Below are positions 11,320 to 23,340 of a stretch of 64,000 nt of DNA, piece by piece. A model generated the notes under the pieces. The model saw only the letters and a list, made by a program, of their open reading frames with translations, was not told the DNA's origin and did no database searches. Position 1 is the first letter of the stretch, and every line of letters starts with the position of its first letter. The translations under genes were made by a program, and so were the position numbers. Location: the NCBI GenBank assembly GCA_030272585.1, contig BSYQ01000001.1, forward strand, positions 5,456,001 to 5,520,000, in the 5' to 3' direction. This stretch comes from Bryopsis sp. KO-2023. Lineage: Eukaryota; Chlorophyta; Ulvophyceae; Bryopsidales; Bryopsidaceae.

Positions 11320-14300
11320 GAAGGGGGATGCATGCTTTTTGGGTACATCCCTTTCAGGGGTGAGATGAACTGAAAGGATAATTTTTTCGATTGCACACCT
11401 GGCGTGCCAGCTTTCGGTAGCGCTCCATCCCAGCTGACCTTGAAAATTTCCTCAGATGAAAACAAATCCAATATGTTTGCTCCGGAAAAGCAATGCTGTG
11501 GGACCACTGTGCCAAATGCCTAGATAATAACTCAAACACCTGCAGAAAAAAACCCAAAACAGGATTTGAATAACAGTTGAAACCAGCCCTGCGCTTGCAA
11601 CATGCACACGAGTTTGATGGCATATTTCGGGGCAAAATATTTGACCAATGCAGATGCAAGCAAAAGAAGATTCAGTGTGTAGGGTGACAGTCGCTGTTTC
11701 AAAATAGAACGCCCCTCTGTGCACTTTTTCCCCCACCTGCTCAACGACCTCAGCTTGGAAAACTGAGCTCTTAAGCTTTGGTTTCGGGACCTTCAGTTGG
11801 AGCGATAAGTCTGGGCAATAGTCATCTGCAATTATGAACACACACTCAAAACATGTTAATCTTTAGAGCTCAAGATTTTCTACAGTTGAGATTTTGGAGA
11901 AAAAACAGCCCACAAAAAGGTGGGGAGGACGGCATTTCAATTCACAGCATCGAACATATCTGCCAAAGAAGGGGAAAGGTGACAAAAACAGACAGGATGA
12001 GAAGGGAAAGAAGAAAAACACCACCACCAATAAATTGGCTTCACGAAGATCACTCGAGGGGGACAGGAGTTTTCAAATTTTTTTTTGCCAAAACACCTGA
12101 GAGCTTGGTGACTCTTGTGCCCAGAGCTGGCCATTGCAAAATTCCCAACAAGAAAGACGAAACTGGGATGTAGTATCCGGTGGCAGCCGACAGCCCATTC
12201 AGCGTACGAACGATTCTGCATGGAAAAAGAACCACCACACCCCTTAGGATTACAACATCGACATGGGGGGCTACTTCGCTGCAAATCCCCAGCAGAAAAG
12301 TATAAAAATAGAAGGGAAAAAAAAACAGCCCCACCTCAGTCTGGTGGGTAGATGTTTCTTTTGCTGTCGGAATTTGATGACTCCTAACAACAGCTGAGCA
12401 ACCGGGTAAACGAGATGTCGCATGTCGCCCTTGTCCAGATGTGCCGACACCAATCGAGCCCACAGCTCCAAGCAATTGATGTATCGCCAAGAAAACACTT
12501 TGGAGATCGAGTTGTCTTTCTTTTCGGAAATGGCCTCCCTCAACTCCACCGCCAGGTTGCGAATGAAAGCGAAAGCATGCCGGTAGGCAGCTTCTGGGTT
12601 CAGCCCGAAAATCTCGATCACGCAGGTCGCCATGAAATTCAAATGGATGATGCTCTGTGGGTTGACCAGGTGCGACTTGCTGCTGAACGTTCGATAAACC
12701 CCCTTTTTAAAAACAGAAAAACAAACACAACACGGCGTTTTGATCCCCTGCTTTTAGGACGTGTATACATATATGTATGACTGACCTGGCAACCATTAAC
12801 ATCCTAGTATTACCATCGGGGCAGCTTCCTTTTGCTTTTCAATCATGGTTTCATTAGGTCACAGCCGAGTTGCTGGAGAGAGAGGCTTCGGGATTTACAA
12901 CGATACAGCTAAAATTTATCAATCCTCCAAAAAAGGAAAGAAGAAGAAGAAAAAAGCAAACAAAAAAAACGACTTCTGACAGGCAAAATACCTTCATGCA
13001 CATATCCATGATTTCTTCCCCCAGAGTGAGGGCCATTTCTCGAATCAGCATGATGGCTTGAAGTCTGGGGTTTTTGGCGTCGCTGGCGAAAAAACCCAAG
13101 GCACACAACAGCACTCTCCTGCAAAGGGGCTTCTGGTCCAGCAATAGAGCGACCGAAGCTTTCAGTCGACGCAGCACAAACCCACACATCCTCCCATCCA
13201 GCGGCTCCTTCAGCAATCGCAAGCTCGACCAAAAAAAATGGAGAACCTGCTTCTGGACCACCTTCTTTGCTCTGAGAACGGCAAAACAAAAAAAAAACAG
13301 AAGGGGGTTGGTCTAAGTTTTTCAGCAGAAATTCCACCCTGCATGTTTTCTTTAAGAGGCCCCTTGAGCGCTGGAAGCAAATTGGTTGAACTTCAAAAGA
13401 AAAAAGAAGAAAAAAGCAAAGGCGAAGACGTGCGATTTTGAAAAGATTGCATTCTAGAATCCTCCAACACAAAAAAAGAATTCCATCTTCAAGTTTCCAA
13501 TGGAGCGCTTATTTGCAGTCAGCCAAATAAAAATGGCCCATAGTGAAGGTCTGCCCCACACATCTATATACAAAAATTCCTTGTTTCCTGTTCTTGTTGT
13601 AGGTAGCTCACCCCATTGCTTTCTTGATGGCCATGTGGCCAGCGTCTTTTTTTATTCCCAATAATCTCCGGAAAATGCCATCAACTTCCTACAGATGAGA
13701 AGGAAAAAAAGTTGTTAAAATTTTTTTAACGCATTTACTTGGGAGTGAAAACTCCAGCAGTTGTTCACATGTTCTCAAAAAGAACAAAAGAAAAGGAAAT
13801 TCAACACGTGATTGGCACTCTTTTTGGCATTACCCCTCTTCTCCCCTTTTTTATTTTTTCCGATGCCTTAAAACTTTTCAACAATTTTTTTTCAGAGGTG
13901 GTTAAAAAAAAAGGTTTTTTGAACAAATGTTAAAAACACATCAGGAAGCAAGGTCATTAAACACTGGTCTCTCTCTTTTTTTTCCATTTTTCTGCCGTTT
14001 TTTCCCTACCTTGAGAACAAACATCATGACTTTGGTGTAGGTGGCTGCATTGCTGAACGTCAAGACTTCAGCGCCCTTCCCAGAGTCATCTCCATACATG
14101 CATGCCGAACGATAAGCCCCCAGCAAAAGCCTCAAGTCAGACACAGAGCCCTTTGGTCCGATTGCAGCCTTGCACAACTCATCCACCCGCTCCGGAGTCA
14201 GCTCCCGAACGACTGCATCACCGTCGAAAAAACCCAAGGGCGGTCAATATTTTCACGATGAATGGGTTCTATTTTTGGAGCAGGACATGGTTGTGAAGTG

Positions 14301-16007
14301 GTGGGGTTTCTCGAAAATTTCTTGTTTACCTTTAGGCTTGCGTTTTTGACCTTCCTCGTCGGAATCCTAGTTTTTAACAGGCACATGACAACTTCAAAAC
14401 ATTTGCATTCATAAAATGAATTTGCCGTCTTTGACAGACACCATCAAAACTTGTGCAGTACATCAATCAAAAAAAAAGAAAACACAGGAAAAACAAAAAT
14501 TATGAATTGTAGCCAACCCGGAAAAAAAGAAAGAAAAAAAAAAGGGAAAGAGAAAGATATCCTGATGGATCTAACATTCGTGCTGCATGAAGGGATAACG
14601 ACATGTTTCGTTTTGTTTTGTTTTTTCATTTTGCGTTTTCCACACAATCTTCCCGTTCTTTTTCTTTTCCCCTGTCAGTACCGAATCGTCCTCCTCGTCA
14701 TCTTCTTCCCCAAAGTCCAACAGCTTTTCGTCGGCTTTCTGCAGGTACTGGTAAAATTCGGGATCCTGTTCCTTTAAAGCCTCCAGCTGAGACTTATGTT
14801 TCGAAATTCCGTCTTTCAACTTCTTGTTGTCCATCTTTACATCATCATCTTCTTCATTCTCCGAGGAAGACGAAGCATCAATTGCTGCAAAAATCAGAAT
14901 CCACCCCCCCATCATTCAGTCCCCCATTTTTCCTCAACCTCTGTTCCCACCTCATTCATGCAAAAAAATACTTTTTACAGTTTGGATCGTTGTACTGTTC
15001 GAGTGCTATTTTGACAGAAAAAAAATGGAGGAGGAAGGGGGGGGGGGAGGCTGAGTGACTGGGATTCTTTTTAATAAAGACTGCAAGAAGAAAATACACG
15101 TATGGATGAACAGAGAAACGAGGCAAGCCTGGATGTTGATGTGATGAAATAAGCACACTTGGATTCATAAACAAAAACTGCAGAATCAGATTTTTTTTTT
15201 ACCTTTCACTGTATCGACAACATCTCCCAAATCGCTGAAGGTTTCTTCGATATCGGAGCCTTCCGAGTCTTCCTCCATCTGATAGGAAGAAGAAGCACAC
15301 CCATTCACGGTGAATATCCACACAATCCTCAGAAACTTCTTCGATTGACGAAAAATGTGATATAAACAATTTCATGAATGTCCCTGGAAACGGTTCAACA
15401 CTTTCCGCCTGCCCAAAATCTTGCACACACCCTCCTCTCACACAAAATAAGAGAGTGCGGGTGAGTTTTTTTGTTTTTGTTTTTCCAGCTTCTCAAAATT
15501 TCACCTCATCCTGTGATTCATCCCCGACATCTTCATCCTCATCGTCAGACCCATCCCACACTTCGCCCGCCCCCCCAGCCTTTTCAGTTTCGTCAATCTG
15601 AACAAATTTGTCGGCTTCTTCTGAAGCTTTCTCTTCGACCTCACGCCTATCATCCTCTAAAATCAAACGATGAAAAACTCAGACATCGTTTGGCTGAGTA
15701 TTTCTCTTTTCCTTTGACATTCAGCATGCAAAAAAAAAAAATTGATTGGAAACCCACGGCAGCCATTGTACAGAACATTTAGCGGTTTCTAATTTCAAAT
15801 CCATGCATTTTTTTCTTGAATCTTCTTCTTTCTCCCACCTTCAGCTTTCCGTTCGAGGTGCTCTGACAAGGACTTCGCGAACTTGGAAGCTTTAACAGCT
15901 TTCTGCTTCCCAACTTTACTGTTTTCTTTCCGTTTTTTGAGCTGATGCTCGAGGCGTTTTCCTCCCTGTTTCAGGAGCTTGGCTGTCCTCTTGTTCGTTT
16001 TCCCCAT
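10203..16007 (-). CDS. NOC2: Nucleolar complex protein 2 (NOC2/NOC2L), 60S ribosome biogenesis
   Basis: Fourteen exons, minus strand: 16007-15839, 15656-15505, 15278-15203, 14884-14682, 14366-14330, 14212-14010, 13688-13612, 13271-12992, 12702-12335, 12215-12097, 11825-11737, 11539-11399, 11136-11014, 10787-10203. Phases join throughout, giving 873 residues, close to the family size. The protein starts with a basic MGKTNKR segment, then an acidic region, HK.QLEALKEQDPEFYQYL, the HEAT-like Noc2 core (GVYRTFSSK, INFM-type NFMATCVIEIFGLNPEAAY, LRHLVYPVAQLLLGVIKF), the segment SHSIAFPE, and an acidic then very Lys-rich tail of about 100 residues. In yeast, Noc2 pairs with Noc1 and Noc3 to move pre-60S particles from nucleolus to nucleoplasm. 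The long Asp/Glu then Lys-rich tail is a nucleolar-type feature. Exon 5 is only 37 nt. Confidence 0.93.
11299..11320. repeat. Poly-G tract of 22 G preceded by a T run, in a NOC2 intron
   Basis: A T run passes directly into 22 consecutive G on the plus strand (C on the NOC2 transcript), inside the intron 11398-11137. Could form a quadruplex or be an assembly artefact. Confidence 0.85.
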
Positions 16008-17330
16008 TTCGGCGAGGCACAATTCCGAACGATGGCAGGGGCGAGAAGTGGCGGAGTGGTGTCGGCTGGTGGTGTAGTGAATCCCGCATGTCGGCTTGGT
16101 TACGTAATGCAGTTTTTTCAAAGTTGCTGGCACATTTCGCGTTAATTTAATATATCAATGACCAAGGTGATATCGCCACCCTCCTTCAACGTCTTCTGTG
16201 GAGCGGCATCGAATGAAAACATCCACAGTCAATAAATACAGCCTCCAAATGCATTCATGTCTTGGTGGGAAAGTTGGGGGCTCGAGCCTCTTGTTGTTTT
16301 CTATTATTCCTTCATTATTCTGTTAATTATTGTTTATGTATTGGGAAGTGTTGTTCTCTTAACTTTACATAACATGAAGCCAGGAAAGGTAGAGAACTCA
16401 GCAAGTGTCGCAGAATGAACATTGCCTTGGCTTAACCACTCAAGACACGAAGTTACATTTACACTCATTCGTTTTCCACATCAGAGAAAGAGCCCAGGCT
16501 CAACAATTTGCTTTAAGGAGAAGCAAATGGGATGCCAAGAAACATCCAGAACAATCCAACCACTGCATCAACAAAATGTGATTGTAATGAAAACATGATG
16601 CTCACACAAGCACTCACTTGAGGAGTTTCCAACATGTTTTTCACATCACTACAGAAGAAAAAAAAAGGCAAAAGAAAACCGAGCTTGACGCCCTAAACTG
16701 CAGTCTAAACTACAATTCTTCAACGAAGGAACTGCCATTTCGACCTCTGCCCTGAGTGATCATTAAGGGTCTCTAGCAAGCAACGAATCCCTTCAAAACT
16801 CGACAAAGAAAACTCTTGATGCCAGTGAATCAATTTTGACGGACGTGGAAGTTTCTGTCAAGCAAAAGGAGGTGCATGCCCCTGCAATAAAAAATCGTTT
16901 TGGATCGTCTCGTCCAGGCTCAGGCACTGAGTTATTGTAATCCAAGCGAAGAAAATGACAGAAGAAAAAGAAACCGACGCAAAGTCGTCAGTGGCTGAGA
17001 GACGTCAGGTGTTGTGTGTGCCTTTCCCTCTGAAAAGTATGACACAACAAAAGATTCTACTGAAACGCAAGAAACAAAAGTTTTAGGCATTCAGACTCAT
17101 ATGGGGTTTCTGATTCTCAAATTGGCACAAATAGCGCGATGGATTGGAAGGAAGCCATATGGGGTTCCTGGGGAGGTTGGGTTGAGAGGCTATGATTTTC
17201 GTTGACGACGCAGAAACGGAAAAACTATCAACCTTCACGGATATCACCACCCAGGATTCCTTTCGGCATCAAAACGCCCCTGCGGAATTCACGCCTACCC
17301 ACCCTGAAACGTTCACGGCTTAATTGTGCG
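16008..17330. other. Region upstream of NOC2 with a chain of short shifting open frames
   Basis: 16008-16640 shows no coding signal. From about 16650 to 17320 there are consecutive plus-strand open stretches in changing frames with protein-like composition (for example MTEEKETDAKSSVAERRQ at 16955 and MIFVDDAETEKLSTFTD at 17192). Splice sites that would join them were not convincing. This could be a decayed gene or chance. Confidence 0.3.
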
Positions 17331-17666
17331 ATGAAAGCTGGCAAGAAAGTTGCAAAGGGGAAGACGTCCCCCTGCAAAGACGTCAAGAAACGTCAGAAAA
17401 AAACTGTTAAAACTCCCAGAAGACGAAGCCGGAGTCACACTCCTCCAGCCAAAAGGAAACGTATTCGAATGAAATCCCCTGAAACCCCCAAGCTGTTGAA
17501 CAAACAACAAGGGGATTGCAGCGAGGCGAAAAACAAGCAAGATATCTGCCTCACACACGAACGGGGTGAAGTATCAGCTCCAGGGAATCGTGTGGAGGAC
17601 GGCTGCCAAGCACCAGAACTCCCGAGCGGTTACATTCCATGGAAGATCCCCGAGCCAGGTGCTTGA
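17331..17666 (+). CDS. Possible small basic protein, unknown
   Basis: An ATG-led frame of 111 residues, very rich in Lys/Arg in its first half (MKAGKKVAKGKTSPCKDVKK, then RRRSRSHTPPAKRKRIR) and neutral afterwards. The composition resembles a nuclear, DNA-binding or histone H1-like tail, but no family is recognised. The frame is open further upstream to 17202 without another ATG. Immediately upstream lies an acidic open frame in a different phase, so the segment may be the last exon or a remnant of a larger gene. The start is the first in-frame ATG. Weakly supported. Confidence 0.3.
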   Translation: MKAGKKVAKGKTSPCKDVKKRQKKTVKTPRRRSRSHTPPAKRKRIRMKSPETPKLLNKQQGDCSEAKNKQDICLTHERGEVSAPGNRVEDGCQAPELPSGYIPWKIPEPGA

Positions 17667-18955
17667 TTCAACCAAGTAGGTGTTGGTGGGATTGCATTGT
17701 TGTGTGGTTCTCGACCATCCCCTACAATAGCCCTGTAACCAGCGATTTCTTCAGCCGACAACAGCATTGGTTGGGATGTCTACGCGCGATGCAGGATTCC
17801 TGCTTCAAATTGAAGCACGACGTATCCTTACAAATAATTAACTGCCCACACTCCCCTAGCATATGATGAACCCAATCGTCTTTCTTAAGACGATCGGGTG
17901 GTTTGAGTGGGTGGCGGCTGGATCACGGGAGGAGGGGAGGGAGAGCGCTGACGCAGAATTCTGTGTGCTGAATGGATTGTGTGCGTGTGTGTGTGTGTTT
18001 GCCAGGTCCCAGAGTCACAAGGTTGGTGATGTGGAGAGGCAATCCAGTGTTCGAGTCCAGCCCCCCGCGGGAGTCGGATCTCGAATATGGAGCCGTTGTT
18101 GGACATTCTCCACTTCCCTTACAATAGCTACGATACAATTCTTTATTGACTGATATGAACCAACGATGCTAAATGTTTATCGGGGTAGGAAAATCGTGAG
18201 TTGCATTAAGATTTTTTAAATATGAGCCGAACTCGGGGTGTAAATATAGCGGGATTAGATTTGGTTGATCTAAGGGATGTCAGCTCTGGTTGCAGCACAT
18301 TTGTGGGAGCATTTGTTTTGTAATCCAAGCACTTTTTACCCTTTCCATGAAAGCATTGAGAATTTCAAAAAAGAAAGTTTATGTACAGATACAGCAGCAT
18401 GTATATCCCAGCATGTTGTGCAACACTGAATATTTTTCTGCATGTTTCCAGTGTCATTGGCAATTCTGTAACAAATTCAATTCCAAAACAGAGGGTAAAT
18501 TTTGCTTTTGTCCTGGTAATTATTTTGGTCACAAAAGGGCCAAAACGACTTTTGTAACATCAGTCTGGGGCCACAATAGGGCCACAATAAGATGCAACAG
18601 CCAAATTTAGGGCCACTTTCAGATTTAAAAAAAAGCTGCATGCCAGAAAAGCAAGGGAATTCTGTTCCACACTCTTCACCACATTTCGCTTGCAGCCTCA
18701 CAAACCAAAGAGCGTCATTTCATCAGCATTCCAAAAATTTGCCACCCATTTTCCACCCCAAACCAGGCCTTCACACCAAACCCGTGCCACCTTCTCCTTC
18801 GATACGAAAACAGACCAAATCAGGTATTGCCCACGTCCTCAGCAGAAAAATCTTAAAACTTTTAGAGCGACATCCCAACGATCGCAGATAGAATGGTATT
18901 GCATTGAAGTGTGGGCGATCGTCTCCAGTTATCGTTTTTTCGAGTCGCTGTCCAG
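17667..18955. other. Non-coding spacer before Ran
   Basis: No supported gene. A (TG)-rich stretch lies near 17980. A tRNA-like B-box (GTTCGAGTCC) at about 18048-18057 sits in a segment resembling a degraded tRNA-derived repeat. The ATG-bearing first exon of Ran should lie near the right end but was not identified. Confidence 0.4.
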
Positions 18956-20156
18956 AACTCAGTTCGAAAAACTTTTCGTTGAAGGGAAGCGAGAAAGAGC
19001 CCAGTGAAAAAGATGATTCAACACCAGTCGTGAAACTGGTCCTGCTTGGTGATGGAGGAACAGGTGCTGTTGCACCACCCAATTGAAATGAGGGCAGGGA
19101 GATCCATCAACAGCTTCAATCCAAACATTTCATGCAATTCCCCCACCCTAATGATCAATATATTTATATTTATACAATATATTTTCCGATAGTCCTCTCA
19201 TTTCAAGGTAGAATCAACTGAGCAGTGGAAAGTGCTGCGATTTGTGTTTGGATTCATTTTATTTTTGCCAATTTGGGGTGCAGGGAAGACGACTCTAATC
19301 AAGCAGCTCCTGACAGGAGAATTCGAGACGAAATATGAACGTGAGGTTTCATCGATGTCCATTCAATTGTGGCTCAATTTTCTCGCATTTCATTTGAATC
19401 AAATTTTCAGAGGCTATTTTTATGGGTTTAAACAGAGATGGATATGTATCTGCTTGAAAGAAAAACAAAAAAAAGTAATAACTCAAAATGTGGTTATGAG
19501 GAATTCGGTTTGTTATTTTTTATTTTTTTTTGTTAGAGCAGACATACACAGTGGGCTGCATGCAGCTTTGAAAATCCTAGATGTGTTAACCTTCCGGAAA
19601 TTCATTAGAATATAACAAAAAAATTCTATAAAGAATCCTAAAAAAAAGGAAAAGCTGCAATTTTTCAATTGACAGCAGCATCGATGTGTTTTCTGTAGCA
19701 ACTTTTGGTGTCGAAATCCACCCCATCACTGTCGAGACTTCGAAGGGCAGCATTCTGTTCAACTGTTGGGATACGAATGGGCAAGAAAAGCATGGAAAAT
19801 TAAGGGATGAATATTACAGAGATGCACAATTTGCGATCATCCTGTTCGATGTCACATCCAGACTGACATACAAGAATGTGCCCCTGTGGCTCAAAGATAT
19901 CAAAAGGTGGGGGGTCGTTGTTACTTTTTTTCGTGGATGTGTGTTCGATACATGAAGAGTTTTTTTTTTCTTTTCCTTTTCTCTTTTTCGATGGGTGGTA
20001 AAGTAGATTGATTGCAAAAATGTCATAAAAGGGGACAAAAATGCAATTCAATTGGCTTGCCATTGTATTTTTTTTCGATTGCTGTGTGGTTGCTGTCTAT
20101 TCAGATTTCTCTTCGATTTCTTTAATAAATTAAAAAAAAACTCTGGATGTTATTTA

Positions 20157-20188
<32 letters not shown>

Positions 20189-21331
20189 GGAAAACTGTGG
20201 CTGGCAGTATTTTTTTGTTTTTAAGTAAACTTTTTTTGGTATCCATAATCTGTTTTGTGTGAAGAGTGTCAGAGAATGTGGAAGTGGTGATTTGTGGGAA
20301 CAAAGTAGATGTTGAAAATCGACAGGTCAAACTGAAGCAAGTGGTTTTTCCGAGGTAGGCTTCATTTCTTCTGAAAATCTAAAAAATCAAACACTGATGC
20401 ACCCTCCGGAAGTCTGCATATGGACAGATTTGTGTAAATTTGTATAGATTTTTGCGGATAATTTTTTCTGTGGGTTGGAAAAAATGCTCTCAATGCTTCA
20501 GGGTGTTTTTCCTCTGTTTTTTTTCCCCAAAAAGACCCACAGTTTTGGACTCCTTGCAAAGTTTGACGAAGTTTGATTAATCTGGGGATCAATTGTGTTT
20601 TCAGAATATCTGCATTTTTATTCTCTGGCCAATGCTGGTAACAATTTTTTTAAAATTACATCTCGCTACAATTGCCTTCGTCAGTTTATTTTTGTGGTGA
20701 ATCTGCAGGAGGAAAGGGATCCCCTATCTTGAGACGTCGGCAAAGAGCAACTACAATTGCGAAAAGCCTTTCCTTCACTTTGCACGGTCACTGCTCCAGT
20801 AAGTCCAGCAGACGCTGCTCAGAAATGACATCTCTTCCCCCAAGCACAATCCAGATCTTTGCAGCAATAACAAATTTGGAAATGTGTTTTTTGTCTTCAG
20901 CAACAAAAGTCTCCTTTAATTTTTTAATTTTTTCTTGTTCTTGGAACATATCTCATACATGAGCTGTGTATATAGATGCAAATTGACTCCGATTTTCATC
21001 AGCCGCTCTGTTGGACTGCATTCCTTTAGAAAATCAAAATCACAGCAAAGAAATTGAAACTCCTAAGGTTATGTATTTGGATGGCTCGGTGAAAGGGTTA
21101 TATCAAGAAATGTTAAATAATATCTTGGGTATTATCAAGAAATTCTTGCACATTTTAATGTGGTGGTGGGGTGTGGATTGGTTCAGAGATGAGGAACTGC
21201 AGCTGGTCGGCGACTTCCCTTTTGCCGAGGCTGAAATCGAAATGGATGCCGACCTACAAAAAAGACTGGACGAAGAGATGGAAAAGCTAAAATTAGAACG
21301 ACCTGGGGAAGAGTCTGACGAAGATGAGTAG
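18956..21331 (+). CDS. RAN: Ran-family small GTPase, divergent, 5' end unresolved
   Basis: Exons: about 18956-19063, 19284-19340, 19699-19906, 20265-20354, 20709-20798, 21187-21331; phases join (1, 1, 2, 2, 2). Motifs: G1 GDGGTGKT; switch [13 protein letters not shown] (Ran KYVATLGVEVHP); G3 [10 protein letters not shown] where Ran has [24 protein letters not shown]4 NKVD; G5 [14 protein letters not shown]. The acidic tail ends EESDEDE in place of DEDDDL. Ran drives nuclear transport: RanGTP binds importin-beta-family carriers such as exportin-4, also in this window. Oddities are the Ala-to-Asn change in G3 and several changes around switch II, so this may be a paralogue. There is an N-terminal extension ([11 protein letters not shown]) but no in-frame ATG, so the first exon lies upstream. 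Confidence 0.88.
20151..20182. repeat. (TTTA)n microsatellite in a Ran intron
   Basis: Eight near-perfect TTTA units in the intron 19907-20264. Confidence 0.85.
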
Positions 21332-22300
21332 GATTTTTTTTTCCCGTATTTTTGTGTGGGTAGGCATGCCTTGTTTCAACGTCTTTGGGGAAATAGGGCA
21401 TATCTAGGCAGCGTGGTTTGTGTAGTCTTTTTTTAAAGGAAGAAGGAGAAAATTAAATTAAATTTCGCATCATGGCATCCTATCAATGTCAGCACACGTT
21501 CAAGGTTGCGGATATTCAAGAAGAAAAGCAAGCTTATTACATTGGGAAAGATATATATATATCCCTTGGAACCCCACACAACGTGGGTTAAAGCCTCCCC
21601 AAATCCTCCAACCCCATCCAGGTCCTCATGACAGTCAGGGTGATTTTATGCTGGGATCATTTTTTTGATCGATGTTTGTGGTGGCCTCGACCTGTGTTCA
21701 GAAAAGCACACAACAGCAATGTTTGCAGCATTGCGAGGTACTCAGGGGACAGATGGTGAACAATGAATGAAGGTGTAAGAAAAAAAGACACAAACAAACA
21801 TTGAATGAAGGTGAAAGAAAAGTGACAACGAAACAAACGAGAGGAGACAGACGCAAGCCAACTATGGAAAGAAGAATAAACCAAAGTCCATGGCCAGCAT
21901 CTATGCATGCAATCTTTGTTTGTTAGTTTGTTTGAAACCAAATGCGGAGAACACTGACGAAAACAAACATATATGTAACCATATAATTCCATGCAAAGAC
22001 GCCGCCCTGCCACTGACGAAAACGCAGGATACAAAAAGAGATGGTGGGATTGATCCTCAACAGTCATAGGTGTAGCCAGGTGGTGAACTTTAAACAAACA
22101 AAACGAAACATAACGAAGCAAATGCATACGTGAACACGCCACCCAATCTTGGGCCCCATGACTACGCCTATGTTGGTGGAGTGTTCTTGACATTAACATC
22201 AAGAAGAACAAAAACAATTTGTTGAGACGGGTGGCTTGTAAAAAGATAGGGCTTCTGTATGTGCAATCTTTGTGTGTTGAAAAAGATAGACAAGGGCGGC
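21332..22300. other. Spacer between Ran and the mobile-element block
   Basis: AT-rich, with repeated AAACAAA-type words at about 21790-21840 and 22095-22115. No gene is recognised. Confidence 0.5.
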
Positions 22301-22465
22301 ATGTTGAACACCTTGATCGGCGGGGGCTCTACGGAGAATATACGGTTTGCCACAGCAACGAGCATAGGAAGCAGGGCTTACATGGAGGACAACCACGCCT
22401 GCAGGGTGGAGAGTCACGAAGGCTTTGCAATGTTCATGGAGTGGTTTAATCAACTCATAAGTTAG
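22301..22465 (+). pseudogene. PP2C-phosphatase-like N-terminal fragment
   Basis: A short ATG-led frame reads NIRFATATSIGSRAYMEDNH, which matches the start of PP2C (PPM) phosphatases, where R..MED supplies an active-site Arg and the first metal-binding Asp. The expected FDGHGG segment does not follow, either in frame or after the likely GT donor in TGCAG|GTGGAG. The next 700 bp lead directly into a chromovirus insertion. It is either a truncated gene copy or one exon of a gene whose other exons I cannot find. The match is short, so chance similarity is possible. Confidence 0.3.
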
Positions 22466-23153
22466 GACACCATTCTTTCGATGGACGCTTCCCGTCCGTT
22501 CTTTTGTCATTAACTCCTTTCTTTTTACAGCGAACGTTCCTTTTCGGCCGATAACTTGTTGCTCTTCAGCAATTTCTCAAACCAGCGACTAAGTCGAATT
22601 GGACAGTGGTTGAAAAAGATGCTCGGGACATATGGGCCAAGATTTTGACTGATGTCCATCATTTCTACATGCCAACGTCTGTCGTCGACTTATCTTGCGA
22701 CTGGAATGAAAATGGGCCAGGTTTTGTTGGAAAGTAAGATGGATGCAATCAAAAGCATGTGGTTTTCTGACAATTGAAATATCAAGTTTCCTTGGGGAAT
22801 TGCACACAGTGTGCTGGACAGTGTCCAGTGGACACTGGGTAAAGTACCTCGGTTGGCCAGTTGGCAAGGACTCCCGCAATTTGCGCATTGTGGTGGCTAT
22901 GATTTTGAATTTGCATGTCCATATCCATCATTCGCAGAATGTCAATGAACAAAGAAGAGCGCTTTCCTCAAACTAGGTATCTGGAATACGGTTACTTGTC
23001 GCGGACTGGTGTGGCAATCTCGCGGATATGGACCGCGCTGACCGGCGAGCCAGCCAGGATGTGGAACAATGCGTTTGTGCAACAAAACGTACACGATTTG
23101 GGAGTAAAGATTGAACTCATGGTTTCACCTCATGGTCTGCATGAGTTGATGGG
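22466..23153. other. Left flank of the chromovirus
   Basis: No gene recognised. A plausible acceptor (CTTTTTACAG, ending 22530) opens a short frame that ends at 22650 with no known motif. Confidence 0.4.
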
Positions 23154-23158
23154 GTTGG

Positions 23159-23340
23159 TGTAGTCGGACTGGGGAACTTAGGTGTATGACCGACTAGGTG
23201 AACCCGGATGTGGGTATATCAACTGGAACTGTGTATTTTGGGAGACCGATTTTGACTTGGAAAGAACAACGTTGTAAGAAACTTGACCTCCACTCACTGA
23301 CTCACACCACCAAACCTCGCACCCAGAACGACCCGTCACA
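23159..23340 (+). repeat. Left LTR of the chromovirus
   Basis: 182 bp, TGTAGTC to GTCACA; looks identical to 30065-30246. Short for a chromovirus LTR. Confidence 0.97.

Noticed and set aside
20606-20700. Alternative Ran exon reading [12 protein letters not shown]
   Set aside because: Wrong phase with the previous exon; the exon at 20709-20798 gives the expected ETSAKSNYN and joins in frame.
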